Positions 46,506 to 55,133 of a DNA stretch of 64,000 bases are shown here, one piece after another. How positions within the stretch are numbered: position 1 is the first letter of the stretch; each line of letters starts with the position of its first letter. The notes beneath the pieces were generated by a model. It did no database searches and was not told the origin of the DNA. It worked only from the letters and a program-made list of their open reading frames with translations. Position numbers and translations under genes: made by a program. Source of the DNA: JAKAWQ01 sp035509315 (lineage in GTDB: Bacteria; Pseudomonadota; Alphaproteobacteria; Acetobacterales; Acetobacteraceae); assembly GCA_035509315.1 (NCBI GenBank), contig DATJLS010000038.1, positions 1 through 64,000 of the forward strand. The letters are read 5' to 3'.

Positions 46506-47411
46506 TCAAATGACGATCAAACGGCTTGCGAGAAAATCGACAAAGGTGCGTACCCGGGCAGGCACGAGTCGAGATGTCATCACGGCATGGACGGGCATTG
46601 GCGGAAAGCTCCAATCCGTGAGCACCTGATGGACACCACCGCTATCATAGGACGGCCGCGCGATCGCAGGTGAAAGTGCGGCAATGCCGTAGCCCTGCTC
46701 CGCAAATCTCAGGGTCATCGAGACATTGTTGGTCGCGAAGCGGCCATGCACGTTCACTTCAGCGGATTTCTTCCCCGAGACCAGGCGCCAGATGCCTGGC
46801 CGGGCCATATAGGACTGCAAGATGCATTCGTGCCGGCTCAAATCCTTCGGCTGCTCGGGCGTGCCTTGCCGGGCAAGATAGGAGGGTGAGGCATAGAACA
46901 GCCTCGCGGCGCTGCCCAGGCGGCGAACAATGAGCGAGGGGTCCCGGATCTCTCCCAGCCGGATGCTGACATCGATCGTCTCGTCGATGAAGTTCGCCGG
47001 TTGGGGCGACAATTCCGCCTCGATCGTGATCTCGGGATAGCGCCGGGCAAACGCGTCGATGATCGGCGCGATCAGTGTCAGGCCAAACTCGATCGGCATC
47101 GACACACGCAGATGTCCGGTGAGCCGCTCGGCCGCCTCCTTGAGCACCTCCTGCGCGGCGGCGGCGTCCTGCACGATGCGCTCGCAGCGTTCGAAGTAGC
47201 GCCGGCCTGGCTCGGTCAGGGAGAGGCGCCGTGTCGTGCGCTGAAGCAGCCTGACCCCCGCGCGCTTCTCCATCAGCGCGATCCGCCGCGACAACGTGGC
47301 CACCGGAATGCCCGAAGCGTTGCTGGCGCGGGTGAAGCTCAAGGCGCGCGCGACCTCAACGAAGAAGACGATATCCTGCAGGTCGAATGGCGCAGGCGAT
47401 CGGGCTGGCAC
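46506..47411 (-). CDS. LysR family transcriptional regulator
   Basis: LTTR of 301 residues with an N-terminal winged helix (about 10-68, FVEVARALSFTRASNASGIP, ATLSRRIALMEKRAGVRLLQ) and a substrate-binding-like domain of the DmlR/AaeR subgroup (SMPIEFGLTLIAPIIDAFAR). It is divergent from the esterase gene across 130 nt and upstream of the amidohydrolase on its own strand; either could be a target. Confidence 0.92.
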   Translation of the reverse strand: MPARSPAPFDLQDIVFFVEVARALSFTRASNASGIPVATLSRRIALMEKRAGVRLLQRTTRRLSLTEPGRRYFERCERIVQDAAAAQEVLKEAAERLTGHLRVSMPIEFGLTLIAPIIDAFARRYPEITIEAELSPQPANFIDETIDVSIRLGEIRDPSLIVRRLGSAARLFYASPSYLARQGTPEQPKDLSRHECILQSYMARPGIWRLVSGKKSAEVNVHGRFATNNVSMTLRFAEQGYGIAALSPAIARPSYDSGGVHQVLTDWSFPPMPVHAVMTSRLVPARVRTFVDFLASRLIVI

Positions 47412-47541
47412 GCCGATATTCTCATCAGTGGAATGGTCGTTTCCAAAATACCAGATTTATCCGTTTTGTCGAAGGTCCATCTTAACCGGAGTCGCGGCGT
47501 GGCGCATCATGGCCGTGCCACTCAAACCCGGGAGATCGATC

Positions 47542-48435
47542 ATGTCGGCACGACAGCTTGCAGATATTCTCGAAATCAGCGCGCAGAATCCCCCGCCGCA
47601 GAACACCACGCCCAAGATGATGCGGTCCTGGGCGGAAGGGATCACCAGCCACACACCGCTCGCTGAGCATGTGAAGATCACCCGCTCCAGCTTTGGTCCC
47701 TACCAGGGAGATCTGATCCTGCCCGATGGGGGTGATCCGTCGCGGCTCGTCATCTACGATCACGGGGGCGGATTCTTCCTCTTTTCCAGCGCCACCTATC
47801 GCGTCACCACAACCAACCTGGCGCGTGTGTCGGGGGCAGCGGTGTTCGCGCCGGACTATCGGCTCGCGCCGGAGCATCCCGCGCCGGCCGCGCACGACGA
47901 TGCGTTCGGCGTCTATCAATGGGCACTCAAGCAAGGCTATGCGGCGGACAGAATCGCCATCAGCGGAGATTCCGCGGGTGGCAATCTTGCGCTGGCGACG
48001 GTCGTCCGCGCCAAAGATGCCGGGCTGCCGCTTCCATGCGCGGTGGTTCTTTTCTCACCTTGGCTTGATTTCGCCGAGAGCGGCGAGACCTATCGCACCG
48101 TCACCGATGATCCCATCCTGCCGCCGCCCTTGCTCGACGGTTTCAAGCGCGCCTATCTCGGCGATGGCGATCCCGCGTCGCCCCTGGTAACCCCCTTCCA
48201 TGCCGATTTCCGCGGCCTGCCGCCAACCCTCGTGCATGTCGGAAGCTGGGAACGGCTGCGCGATGACTCGATCACACTCGTCGCCCGCATGCGGGCGGCA
48301 GGTGTGGAAACGGAATTCCGAATCTTCGAGGGAATGTGTCACGGCTGGCAGCTCTTTGCCCCCATGCTGGAGGAAGGCATGGAGTCGATCGAGGAAAGCG
48401 CCCGTTTCATCAAGGCCCGGCAGGTGGAAAAATGA
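47542..48435 (+). CDS. Alpha/beta hydrolase, hormone-sensitive lipase-like
   Basis: Carboxylesterase of 297 residues. The oxyanion-hole motif HGGGFF, the nucleophile elbow GDSAGG, and the catalytic His in GMCHGWQLF are seen; the acid residue should be in the SWERLRDDS segment. PDYRLAPEHPAPAAHDD is typical of the HSL family. ATG 47542 follows GGGAGA. It overlaps the DoxX-like gene by 4 nt and is divergent from a LysR regulator. Confidence 0.92.
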   Translation: MSARQLADILEISAQNPPPQNTTPKMMRSWAEGITSHTPLAEHVKITRSSFGPYQGDLILPDGGDPSRLVIYDHGGGFFLFSSATYRVTTTNLARVSGAAVFAPDYRLAPEHPAPAAHDDAFGVYQWALKQGYAADRIAISGDSAGGNLALATVVRAKDAGLPLPCAVVLFSPWLDFAESGETYRTVTDDPILPPPLLDGFKRAYLGDGDPASPLVTPFHADFRGLPPTLVHVGSWERLRDDSITLVARMRAAGVETEFRIFEGMCHGWQLFAPMLEEGMESIEESARFIKARQVEK

Positions 48436-48773
48436 GCGGCATTTCGTGGATTCGTGCTCTGAGCTGGGCGCTCGCCGCCTTCTTCGCTCTCGGGTTCGTC
48501 ATCAACACTTTCGCCGTGAAGCTGGTCGGCCCCGAGTACCGCCGATGGGGATATCCCGACTGGTTTCATTTCGTGTCCGGCGGCTTGGAGCTCATGGTGG
48601 CACTGCTGTTGCCGATGGCGGTGACACGCCCCTTCGGCCTCGCGCTCGGGCTCGGCATCATGCTCGTGGCCATCGCCACGGTTGTTCGCCATCGCGAATA
48701 TCACCGCGCGGCGCCGCCTTTCATCGTGTTTGTCCTGCTCGCGCTCGTCGGCTGGACAGCATTTTGGACCTGA
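48432..48773 (+). CDS. DoxX-like membrane protein
   Basis: Membrane protein of 113 residues with four hydrophobic helices in the DoxX-like arrangement (LAAFFALGFVINTFAVKLVG, then PDWFHFVSGGLELMVALLLP). Its start overlaps the esterase stop (ATGA). DoxX-like proteins are linked to quinone or sulfur redox chemistry, but this short type has no assigned role. A long perfect hairpin begins at its stop codon. Confidence 0.82.
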   Translation: MSGISWIRALSWALAAFFALGFVINTFAVKLVGPEYRRWGYPDWFHFVSGGLELMVALLLPMAVTRPFGLALGLGIMLVAIATVVRHREYHRAAPPFIVFVLLALVGWTAFWT

Positions 48774-48802
48774 TCGGCCGGATCATGTCGATCCGGCCGA
48801 TC
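48772..48802 (+). terminator. Perfect 13-bp hairpin after the DoxX-like gene
   Basis: GATCGGCCGGATC (48772-48784) pairs fully with GATCCGGCCGATC (48790-48802) around the 5-nt loop ATGTC. It starts within the stop codon. No T-tract follows, so it may be a termination or stabilising hairpin rather than a classical terminator. Confidence 0.55.
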
Positions 48803-49026
48803 CTCTTGGCGAAGTCCCTTTCGACATCGCGGCTCAGCCGGACCGGCATCCGAGCGACTTCCCAGTCATGCGCTGTCATTGACAACCGCCATGGGCGCCG
48901 AGCAGTACCGACCGATGACGGCCGCCTCGCGGATCGCGTCCGACGTCCGCCTCCTCTTATTGCGCGCAGCATGCGATCGTCGAATACTGACGGAGGGCCA
49001 GAGCCGACGCCCATGGAGGAAGATTG

Positions 49027-49785
49027 ATGTCGTTCTACCGAGGCATGACCTGCGAGAACGTGACCATCGAAGGAGACAAGGGAACGTCGATAACGGCTTA
49101 CGTGGCCAGGCCATCTGGCGCCGGCCTTTTTCCGGGCGTCGTGCTTGTCCACCATCTCCCGGGCTGGAGCGAGCTCTATATCGAGACGACGCGCCGGTTC
49201 GCGCATCACGGCTATCTTGCAATCTGCGCCAACCTCTACGAGCGCGAGGGTGGAGGAAGCGACGCCAACCCGGACGACGTCGCCGCCAAGGTGCGCGCCG
49301 AGGGCGGCATTGCCGATTCCCAGATGGTCGGCGATACCGAAGGCGCCGTGAAGTGGATGCGCGCCCAGCCCAATCACAACGGCAAGGTCGGCCTTTTCGG
49401 CTCTTGCTCAGGCGGTCGGCACGCCTTCCTCTATGCCTGCCAGAGGAAGAACGTCGATGCCTGCGCCGAGCTGTGGGGCGGTCGCGTGGTGATGGGCAAG
49501 GAAGAGCTCAATGCCAAGACGCCCGTCGCGCCGATCGACATGACGAAAGACCTCTGCTGCCCGCTGCTCGGCCTGTTCGGCAACGAGGATCGCGCCCCGA
49601 GCCCGGAGCAGGTGAACCAGCATGAGGCCGAACTCAGGAAGCACGGCAAGACATACGAGTTCCATCGCTACGACGGCGCGGGCCACGGCTTTTTCTATTG
49701 GAACCGGCCAATCTATCGGCCAGAGCAGGCCATGGACGGCTGGAGCAAGATATTCGGGTTCTTCGGCAAGCATCTGGCGAAGTAG
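49027..49785 (+). CDS. Dienelactone hydrolase family protein
   Basis: Alpha/beta hydrolase of 252 residues with the cysteine nucleophile elbow FGSCSGGRHA, Asp in FGNEDRAPSPEQ and His in GAGHGFFYW, the triad order of dienelactone hydrolases. It could open a lactone ring or act on a related ester. GGAGGAAG stands 6-13 nt before ATG 49027. A DUF6295 gene begins 11 nt after the stop. Confidence 0.92.
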   Translation: MSFYRGMTCENVTIEGDKGTSITAYVARPSGAGLFPGVVLVHHLPGWSELYIETTRRFAHHGYLAICANLYEREGGGSDANPDDVAAKVRAEGGIADSQMVGDTEGAVKWMRAQPNHNGKVGLFGSCSGGRHAFLYACQRKNVDACAELWGGRVVMGKEELNAKTPVAPIDMTKDLCCPLLGLFGNEDRAPSPEQVNQHEAELRKHGKTYEFHRYDGAGHGFFYWNRPIYRPEQAMDGWSKIFGFFGKHLAK

Positions 49786-49796
49786 GAGGTCCGGAC

Positions 49797-50102
49797 ATGT
49801 GCACATCCATCATCGAGATCGCGCGCGCGGAAGGCATGGCAAAGCGTGGGGACGAATGGTTCCCGCTATCGCGGTCGGTGGTTGCCTATGATCATGCGCG
49901 CCATGCACCGCTGGGCGACGTCATCACGCTCGACTTCATCAACACGAACCTCGATCCCGGTGCGCGGGCGGGGATCGAGCTGACGCTGGAGACCGCCAAG
50001 GAACTGCGCGCCGCTCTCGATCGGGCGATTGCCGCGGCCGAATTCGAGGAGGCGGAAGTGCGAGGCAAGGGCGTCGTGCTCAACCTCGCTCAGGCGGCAT
50101 GA
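49797..50102 (+). CDS. DUF6295 family protein
   Basis: Protein of 101 residues starting MCTSIIEIARAEG, with VVAYDHARHAPLGDVITLDF and a helical end: the DUF6295 pattern of unknown function. A perfect AGGAGGT Shine-Dalgarno lies before ATG 49797, inside the space after the dienelactone hydrolase gene, so the two form an operon. It is convergent with the DpgC-like gene. Confidence 0.82.
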   Translation: MCTSIIEIARAEGMAKRGDEWFPLSRSVVAYDHARHAPLGDVITLDFINTNLDPGARAGIELTLETAKELRAALDRAIAAAEFEEAEVRGKGVVLNLAQAA

Positions 50103-50201
50103 CATACAAGGCGCGTGAGCCGGAGTAACCGCCATGCACGGCGATCGCGGCACGGCGACCGCGCCTGGCCGATTCGGTTCGACCCGCCACAGCCAGGTGA
50201 T

Positions 50202-51614
50202 CTACCCTTGCCGGTTCTGCGCACCCCAATAGCGCTCCAGATTGGCGATGAGCGCCGGGCTGAAATGGCATTCCGCCTGCTCGCGCGCGTAGGCCGCGCA
50301 ATAGCGCCGGAAGAGGTCGAGCGGCTCGGCGCCCACACGAAACGCCCGCCGGTTGCCCACCGCGCTTACCGCGCCCGAGCTTGTAAGCCCCGTCACGATC
50401 CGCGTGATCGCCGCATCCATCTCTGCCGCCGGGACGATCTCATCGCACAAAAGCCGCCCCTCCGGGCCCGCGCAATCGAGCCGCCGCTCATATTGAATGA
50501 GCTGGCGCGCGAGCCGCTCGCCCGTGAAGCGCGGCAGGCGCAGATTGGCGAATCCCGGAATGATGCCCTCCTTGCGTGCAGGCAGGCTGAGATAGGCGTT
50601 GTCCGCCGCCAGAACGTAATCCACCGCCAGGAGGATCTGGCAATGACCGCCGATGGCAAATCCATCCACCACGGCGATCCAGGGTTTCTCGATCCCCTCA
50701 CCATGCACATCGTCGGGCAGCGCCTCCGGCCGTGCCACGCCGCGCAGGAGCTTGTGAACGAAGCCGAGATCGCGCTGCAGATACCAGACGAACGGAATCC
50801 GCCCCTGATAGAGATGCGTCAGATTGATGCCGCTGCCGAAGAGATGCCGCCCCCGATATTTCGCGTGCTGGACCCTGCCGCCCCGCATCACGGCAATCTC
50901 GCTCAAGGGGTCGAGAATCGCGAGATCGACCGCGATCTCCATCGCATGAAGCGTTGTCTCATCCTCCGCGTTCAGGAAGCGGGGATTGGCAGTCTCCAGC
51001 AGTACGGCCCGGTCCCGTCGCTCCAGCCTCGCCGCGCCGAAATCCGCAACGCCGCGCGCAACGAACGTCTCCAGCCGCTCCAAGCTTTCCGCCCGCGGCA
51101 ACAGCATCGCATGGCAGAGATGAAGCCCCGCCCGCTCATGCGCGAACATCGCCGAGAGAAAAATCCCCTGGTCGATCTCCAGCCCATCCTTGTCGCGCTG
51201 GAACGTCCCTGCCTCTGCGGCAAGCTGATTTCGGCTCGGCACCAGGCCCGGAAACCGCTCCGCCGCCAGAAGAACGAGCGCTTCGAGCCGGACGAAGCGC
51301 GAAAATTCCTCCGTCAGCGCGGCATAGACCGCTTCCGAATGTGCCGCGAGAAAGCGCGCGCGCGCTCCGCGCGCCCGAGTCCGGACCATCTCCGCGGCCT
51401 GCGCTTCCTTCTCTGTGCGCGCTTGCTTCTTCGGCAGGCGCGCGATGAGCTGCTCGCTCAGCAGCCAGAAATGTCCATAGCGTTCGCAATCCTCCGCGAA
51501 ACCGCCCACCACCTGCGGTTCCCGCCCAATCCACGCCGAAACCTCCGCCTCCGGAAGCCTCGCTGCCGCGAGCACCGCAACGCCCGTGCTTGCCTCCGCT
51601 TCCCGAACGCTCAT
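50202..51614 (-). CDS. DpgC-like cofactor-free dioxygenase (enoyl-CoA hydratase superfamily)
   Basis: Protein of 470 residues with the two-part build of DpgC, the enzyme that converts 3,5-dihydroxyphenylacetyl-CoA and O2 to the aryl glyoxylate without metal or cofactor. A helical N-domain (about 40-225; IDQGIFLSAMFAHERAGLHL at 147-166) is followed by a crotonase domain with oxyanion-hole segments GSGINL (260-265) and GFAIGGHC (318-325) and ARKEGIIPGFANLRLP. It starts 4 nt after the stop of the phenylacetate-CoA ligase gene. The family is certain; whether the substrate is dihydroxyphenylacetyl-CoA is not, since no dpgA/B/D is present. Confidence 0.86.
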   Translation of the reverse strand: MSVREAEASTGVAVLAAARLPEAEVSAWIGREPQVVGGFAEDCERYGHFWLLSEQLIARLPKKQARTEKEAQAAEMVRTRARGARARFLAAHSEAVYAALTEEFSRFVRLEALVLLAAERFPGLVPSRNQLAAEAGTFQRDKDGLEIDQGIFLSAMFAHERAGLHLCHAMLLPRAESLERLETFVARGVADFGAARLERRDRAVLLETANPRFLNAEDETTLHAMEIAVDLAILDPLSEIAVMRGGRVQHAKYRGRHLFGSGINLTHLYQGRIPFVWYLQRDLGFVHKLLRGVARPEALPDDVHGEGIEKPWIAVVDGFAIGGHCQILLAVDYVLAADNAYLSLPARKEGIIPGFANLRLPRFTGERLARQLIQYERRLDCAGPEGRLLCDEIVPAAEMDAAITRIVTGLTSSGAVSAVGNRRAFRVGAEPLDLFRRYCAAYAREQAECHFSPALIANLERYWGAQNRQG

Positions 51615-51618
51615 CCCG

Positions 51619-52914
51619 TCAGCTCTTCGGCCTGAGATCGATCACCCGTTTGGCCTTTCCCTCGGAGCGCTCGATCGTCCCGGGTGTCACCACCCGCACC
51701 ATCGTCGTCACGCCGACGAACTCCTTGATGAGATGCTCCAGACTCCGCGCGATCTCGTTCCGCGCCGCTTCGCCTTCATTTGTCTGCGCCTCTACCACCA
51801 CATCGAGTTCATCGAGTTGCGCGGGGCGGCGGAGCTCCAGCCGATAATGCGGCGCCACCCGCGCCTCCCTGGCCAGCACGCTCTCGATCTGGGTCGGAAA
51901 CACATTGACCCCGCGCACGATCATCATATCGTCGCTGCGGCCTTTCACGCGGTCCATCCGCCGCATCGGCCGCGACGTTGCCGGCAGCAGCCGCGTCAAA
52001 TCCCGCGTGCGATAGCGGATAACCGGCATGCCCTCCTTCGTCAGGGTGGTCAGAACGAGTTCGCCGTGCTCACCCTCGCCCAGCACGCGCCCGCTTTCCG
52101 GTTCAACGATCTCGGGGAAGAAATGGTCCTCCCAGATCGTCAGCCCCTCTCTCGCTTCGCCGCATTCCTGCGCGACACCCGGCCCCATCACCTCCGAAAG
52201 CCCGTAATGGTCGAGCGCCTTGATCCCCATCCGCCGTTCGATTTCCGCGCGCATGGCTTCGCTCCAGGGCTCGGCGCCGAAGATCCCGATCCGCAGGCTG
52301 CATTCTCGCGCATCGAGCCCTTCACGCGTGAATTCATCGGCGATCGTGAGTGCGTAAGAGGGCGTGGAGGTGAGGATATCGGGCCGGAAATCCCGAATGA
52401 GCTGCACCTGCCGGCTGGTGAAACCGCCGCCCGCGGGAATGACGGCCGCCCCAAGATGCTCGCCGCCATAATGATAGCCGAGCCCACCGGTGAAGAGCCC
52501 GTATCCCAGCGCATTGTGGATCTTGTCACCCCGCCGCCCGCCCGCCATGCGGATCGAACGTGCCATGAGCCCCGCCCAAATCTCGAGATCGCCTTTTGTA
52601 TAGCCGACCACGGTCGGCTTGCCCGTCGTTCCGCTCGAGGCATGGACACGGATGATCTCCTCCATCGGTACCGCGAACATGCCGAACGGATAGGTGGCGC
52701 GCAGGTCCTCCTTCGTCGTGAACGGAAATTTCTCGAGATCGTCGAGATGCCTCAGATCGTCGGGATGGACATGGGCTTCCGCGAATATCTTCCGGTAATG
52801 CGGGACCCGTTCATAGGCCCGCGTGATGACTGTCTTCAGCCGCGCGAACTGGAGCGCACGCAGCGCATCGACATGCATCGTCTCGACAGTCTCATCTCCC
52901 GCGCTCGCTTCCAT
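51619..52914 (-). CDS. paaK: Phenylacetate-CoA ligase
   Basis: AMP-forming aryl-acetate CoA ligase of 431 residues. The AMP-binding loop SSGTTGKP is at 93-100 with TVVGYTKGDLEIWA following; FGAEPWSEAMR, HYGLSEVMGPGVAQEC and YRTRDLTRLLP complete the adenylation motifs, and the C-terminal domain carries KGRSDDMMIVRGVNVFPTQIE. ATG 52914 is used; a GTG one codon earlier is possible. None of paaABCDE, paaG or paaZ is nearby: the only partner is the DpgC-like gene 4 nt downstream. Confidence 0.93.
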   Translation of the reverse strand: MEASAGDETVETMHVDALRALQFARLKTVITRAYERVPHYRKIFAEAHVHPDDLRHLDDLEKFPFTTKEDLRATYPFGMFAVPMEEIIRVHASSGTTGKPTVVGYTKGDLEIWAGLMARSIRMAGGRRGDKIHNALGYGLFTGGLGYHYGGEHLGAAVIPAGGGFTSRQVQLIRDFRPDILTSTPSYALTIADEFTREGLDARECSLRIGIFGAEPWSEAMRAEIERRMGIKALDHYGLSEVMGPGVAQECGEAREGLTIWEDHFFPEIVEPESGRVLGEGEHGELVLTTLTKEGMPVIRYRTRDLTRLLPATSRPMRRMDRVKGRSDDMMIVRGVNVFPTQIESVLAREARVAPHYRLELRRPAQLDELDVVVEAQTNEGEAARNEIARSLEHLIKEFVGVTTMVRVVTPGTIERSEGKAKRVIDLRPKS

Positions 52915-53010
52915 CACCGCACCCTATCGATATCCGTCCGGTACGAACAAACTCTGCCCATCGCCGCAAATACCGATTGACGCGACCCCGCCGCCGCCGC
53001 ATCTCTCTGC

Positions 53011-53420
53011 CCGCCAGACGGCCGGACGGTCGCCGGCGCGTACCACAGGGTTCGCGCGGGAGGAAAGTCCGGGCTCCACGGGAACGCGGTGCCGGCCAAC
53101 GGCCGGCGGGGGCGACCCCAGGGAAAGTGCCACAGAAAACATACCGCCGGCACCGTCTTCGGGCGCTGTCGGCAAGGGTGAAATGGTGCGGCAAGAGCGC
53201 ACCGCGCGCCCGGCAACGGGCGTGGCAGGGTAAACCCCACCGGGAGCAAGACCGAATAGGGGCGGCCGGCGGCGCAAGCCGCCAAGGGTGTTCCCGACCC
53301 GCCGCCCGGGTTGGTCGCATGAGACGCGCCGCAAGGCGCGCCCTAGAGGAATGGCCGTCCCGCCCGCTGGGAGAAATCTCGCGGGCGGACAGAACCCGGC
53401 TTACAGGCCGTCTGGCAATT
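53011..53420 (+). ncRNA. rnpB: RNase P RNA, bacterial class A
   Basis: The conserved blocks of the ribozyme occur in order: GAGGAAAGTCCGGGCTCC (53060-53077 region), CACAGAAAACATACCGCC, GGGTGAAATGGTGCGGCAAG, GGTAAACCCCACC, CTAGAGGAATGGCCG and ACAGAACCCGGCTTACAG. Helix P1 is closed by GCCAGACGGCC (53013-53023) with GGCCGTCTGGC (53406-53416). RNase P RNA trims the 5' leader of tRNA precursors together with RnpA. It is divergent from paaK. Confidence 0.96.
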
Positions 53421-53511
53421 CCTTTCCCATTTGGCCACGCTATTCGTCACATTCTCGAAATGGTTGCGCTGCTATCGGAACAAAACGCGAAAGCTGGCCT
53501 GTGCCCAGCCC

Positions 53512-53538
53512 GTGTAAAGAGATTCCGTGCAAAGAGAT
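53512..53538. repeat. Direct repeat upstream of the MraZ box
   Basis: GTGTAAAGAGAT (53512-53523) and GTGCAAAGAGAT (53527-53538) match at 11 of 12 positions with a period of 15 nt. Role unknown; a regulator site is possible. Confidence 0.45.
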
Positions 53539-53635
53539 GCGGACGCGTTTTCCAAGCAACACTGAAGAACAGATCGACGTAACGGACCGGAATCCCACCT
53601 CGCGGCAGGTGTGCGGCCGTGAATCTGCTTTACCC

Positions 53636-53669
53636 CCCACATCAGGCCATGATATCCCATGTCTTCCCA
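53636..53669 (-). promoter_or_regulatory. MraZ box (period-10 TGGG repeats)
   Basis: On the minus strand TGGG occurs at exactly 10-nt steps: plus-strand CCCA at 53636, GCCA at 53646 (one mismatch), CCCA at 53656 and CCCA at 53666. MraZ is known to bind direct TGGGN repeats with 5-nt spacers upstream of its own operon. The last repeat ends 73 nt before the mraZ ATG. Confidence 0.75.
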
Positions 53670-53742
53670 AACGCAGTTCCACGTTCGGGAAGAACCGGCC
53701 CAGAGACAAGGCCAATCCCTAGGAGCGAACGGGCCCAGCCGG

Positions 53743-54210
53743 ATGAGTCAATTCTGGGGCACGCATCAGAACAAGCGCGACGGCAAGGGTCGTGTCTCGA
53801 TCCCTGCGTCCTTTCGCGCCGCATTGCGGGAGGGCAAGGAGGCCGATCAAATCGTTACGGTTGTGTTGCGTGCCTCGCATAAGCATCCCTGCATCGAGGC
53901 CTGGCCTGTCGAGGCGTTCGAGCGTCTGGCCGGCCCGGTCCAGCGTTATGACTGGTTCAGCGACGAGCACGAGGATCTGGCGACCGCCCTCTATGCGGAT
54001 GCCTTCCCGATCGAGTGCGACAAGGAGGGGCGCATTCTCCTGCCCGATATGCTGGTCCGTCACGCCTCGCTCGATGGCGCGGTCACCTTCGCGGGTCTCG
54101 GCAAGATCTTCCAGGTGTGGGAGCCGGTCGCTTTCGAGCGTCGGCGCGTCGACGCACGCGAGCGTACCCGCATCTCGCGTCTCACCTTGTCGGCGGAAGG
54201 TGCGACATGA
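53743..54210 (+). CDS. mraZ: Transcriptional regulator MraZ
   Basis: AbrB-like dodecameric regulator of the division/cell-wall cluster, 155 residues. Two SpoVT-AbrB repeats are visible: NKRDGKGRVSIPASFR (about 10-25) and ECDKEGRILLPDMLVRHA (about 88-105), each with the DxxGRxxxP core. ATG 53743 gives the standard N-terminus; earlier in-frame starts would overlap the MraZ box. It overlaps rsmH by 4 nt. Confidence 0.95.
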   Translation: MSQFWGTHQNKRDGKGRVSIPASFRAALREGKEADQIVTVVLRASHKHPCIEAWPVEAFERLAGPVQRYDWFSDEHEDLATALYADAFPIECDKEGRILLPDMLVRHASLDGAVTFAGLGKIFQVWEPVAFERRRVDARERTRISRLTLSAEGAT

Positions 54211-55133
54211 GCCATATCCCCGTCCTTCTTGATGAGATGCTCGCCTTTCTCTGCCCCCGCGACGGCGGGACGTACCTCGACGCCACCTTCGGTGGCGGCG
54301 GCCATGCCGGCGCCATCCTCGGCGCCGCACGCTGCACCCTCTTCGCGATCGACCGCGACCCCGCCGCCATCGCCCGCGGGGCTGCGCTCGCCGCGCGCTA
54401 TCCCGACCGGCTCACACTCATCGAAGGGCGCTTCAGCGCGATGCTGGAGCTGCTCCGTCGCGCCGGCGTCGATCGTCTCGACGGGATTGTGATGGACCTC
54501 GGCGTCTCCTCCTTCCAGCTCGATGATCCAGCGCGCGGCTTCAGCTTCCGTTTTGCCGGTCCGCTCGATATGCGCATGGGCCGGGATGGCCCGACCGCGG
54601 CCGATCTCGTGAACACGCTGCCGGCGGAGGCGCTTGCTTCCCTGCTCGCCGAGTTCGGAGAGGAGCGGCATGCGCGCCGTATCGCCCGCCATCTTCTCGC
54701 TGCCCGGGCCAGGCGTCCGATCGCCACCACCACGGAGCTTGCCGAGATCATTCGTGCGGCCATGCCGCCATCACGGGAGCGAATCGATCCAGCAACGCGT
54801 AGCTTCCAGGCACTGCGCATCCGCGTGAACGACGAGCTTGGGGAAATCGCAAGTGCACTCGAACAGGCCGCATCCCTTCTCGCCCCGGGCGGGAGGTTGA
54901 TCGTGATCGCCTTCCATTCGCTCGAGGACCGTCTGGTCAAGCATTTCATGGCCGAGGCCGCCGGCCGCACGCCGCTGCCGTCGCGCTATCTGCCGGCCAC
55001 GCCTCGTGAGGCTGCGCGCTTTCGTCTTCTCACCCCGCGGGCGGTGCGTCCGGGCACTGCCGAGATCGCTGCCAACGCCCGCGCCGCCTCGGCGCGGCTG
55101 CGTGCCATCGAGCGGGTGGGGGACGCAAGATGA
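54207..55133 (+). CDS. rsmH: 16S rRNA (cytosine(1402)-N(4))-methyltransferase
   Basis: SAM-dependent methyltransferase for C1402 N4 of 16S rRNA, 308 residues, also called MraW. The family motifs are HIPVLLDE at the N-terminus, DATFGGGGH (25-33), MDLGVSSFQLDDPARGFSF, and IAFHSLEDRLVKHF. It overlaps mraZ and ftsL by 4 nt each (ATGA), which ties it to the dcw operon. Confidence 0.96.
   Translation: MSHIPVLLDEMLAFLCPRDGGTYLDATFGGGGHAGAILGAARCTLFAIDRDPAAIARGAALAARYPDRLTLIEGRFSAMLELLRRAGVDRLDGIVMDLGVSSFQLDDPARGFSFRFAGPLDMRMGRDGPTAADLVNTLPAEALASLLAEFGEERHARRIARHLLAARARRPIATTTELAEIIRAAMPPSRERIDPATRSFQALRIRVNDELGEIASALEQAASLLAPGGRLIVIAFHSLEDRLVKHFMAEAAGRTPLPSRYLPATPREAARFRLLTPRAVRPGTAEIAANARAASARLRAIERVGDAR

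Larger units (their letters stand above)
53421..53742. other. Region between rnpB and mraZ
   Basis: 322 nt carrying the promoter of the dcw operon. It holds a 12-nt direct repeat (53512-53538) and a four-unit MraZ box (53636-53669). Promoter hexamers could not be assigned with confidence. Confidence 0.6.

Noticed and set aside
48774..49026. Minus-strand frame in the gap before the dienelactone hydrolase gene
   Set aside because: Arg/Ser-rich composition, no ribosome site and partial overlap with the hydrolase gene; treated as non-coding.
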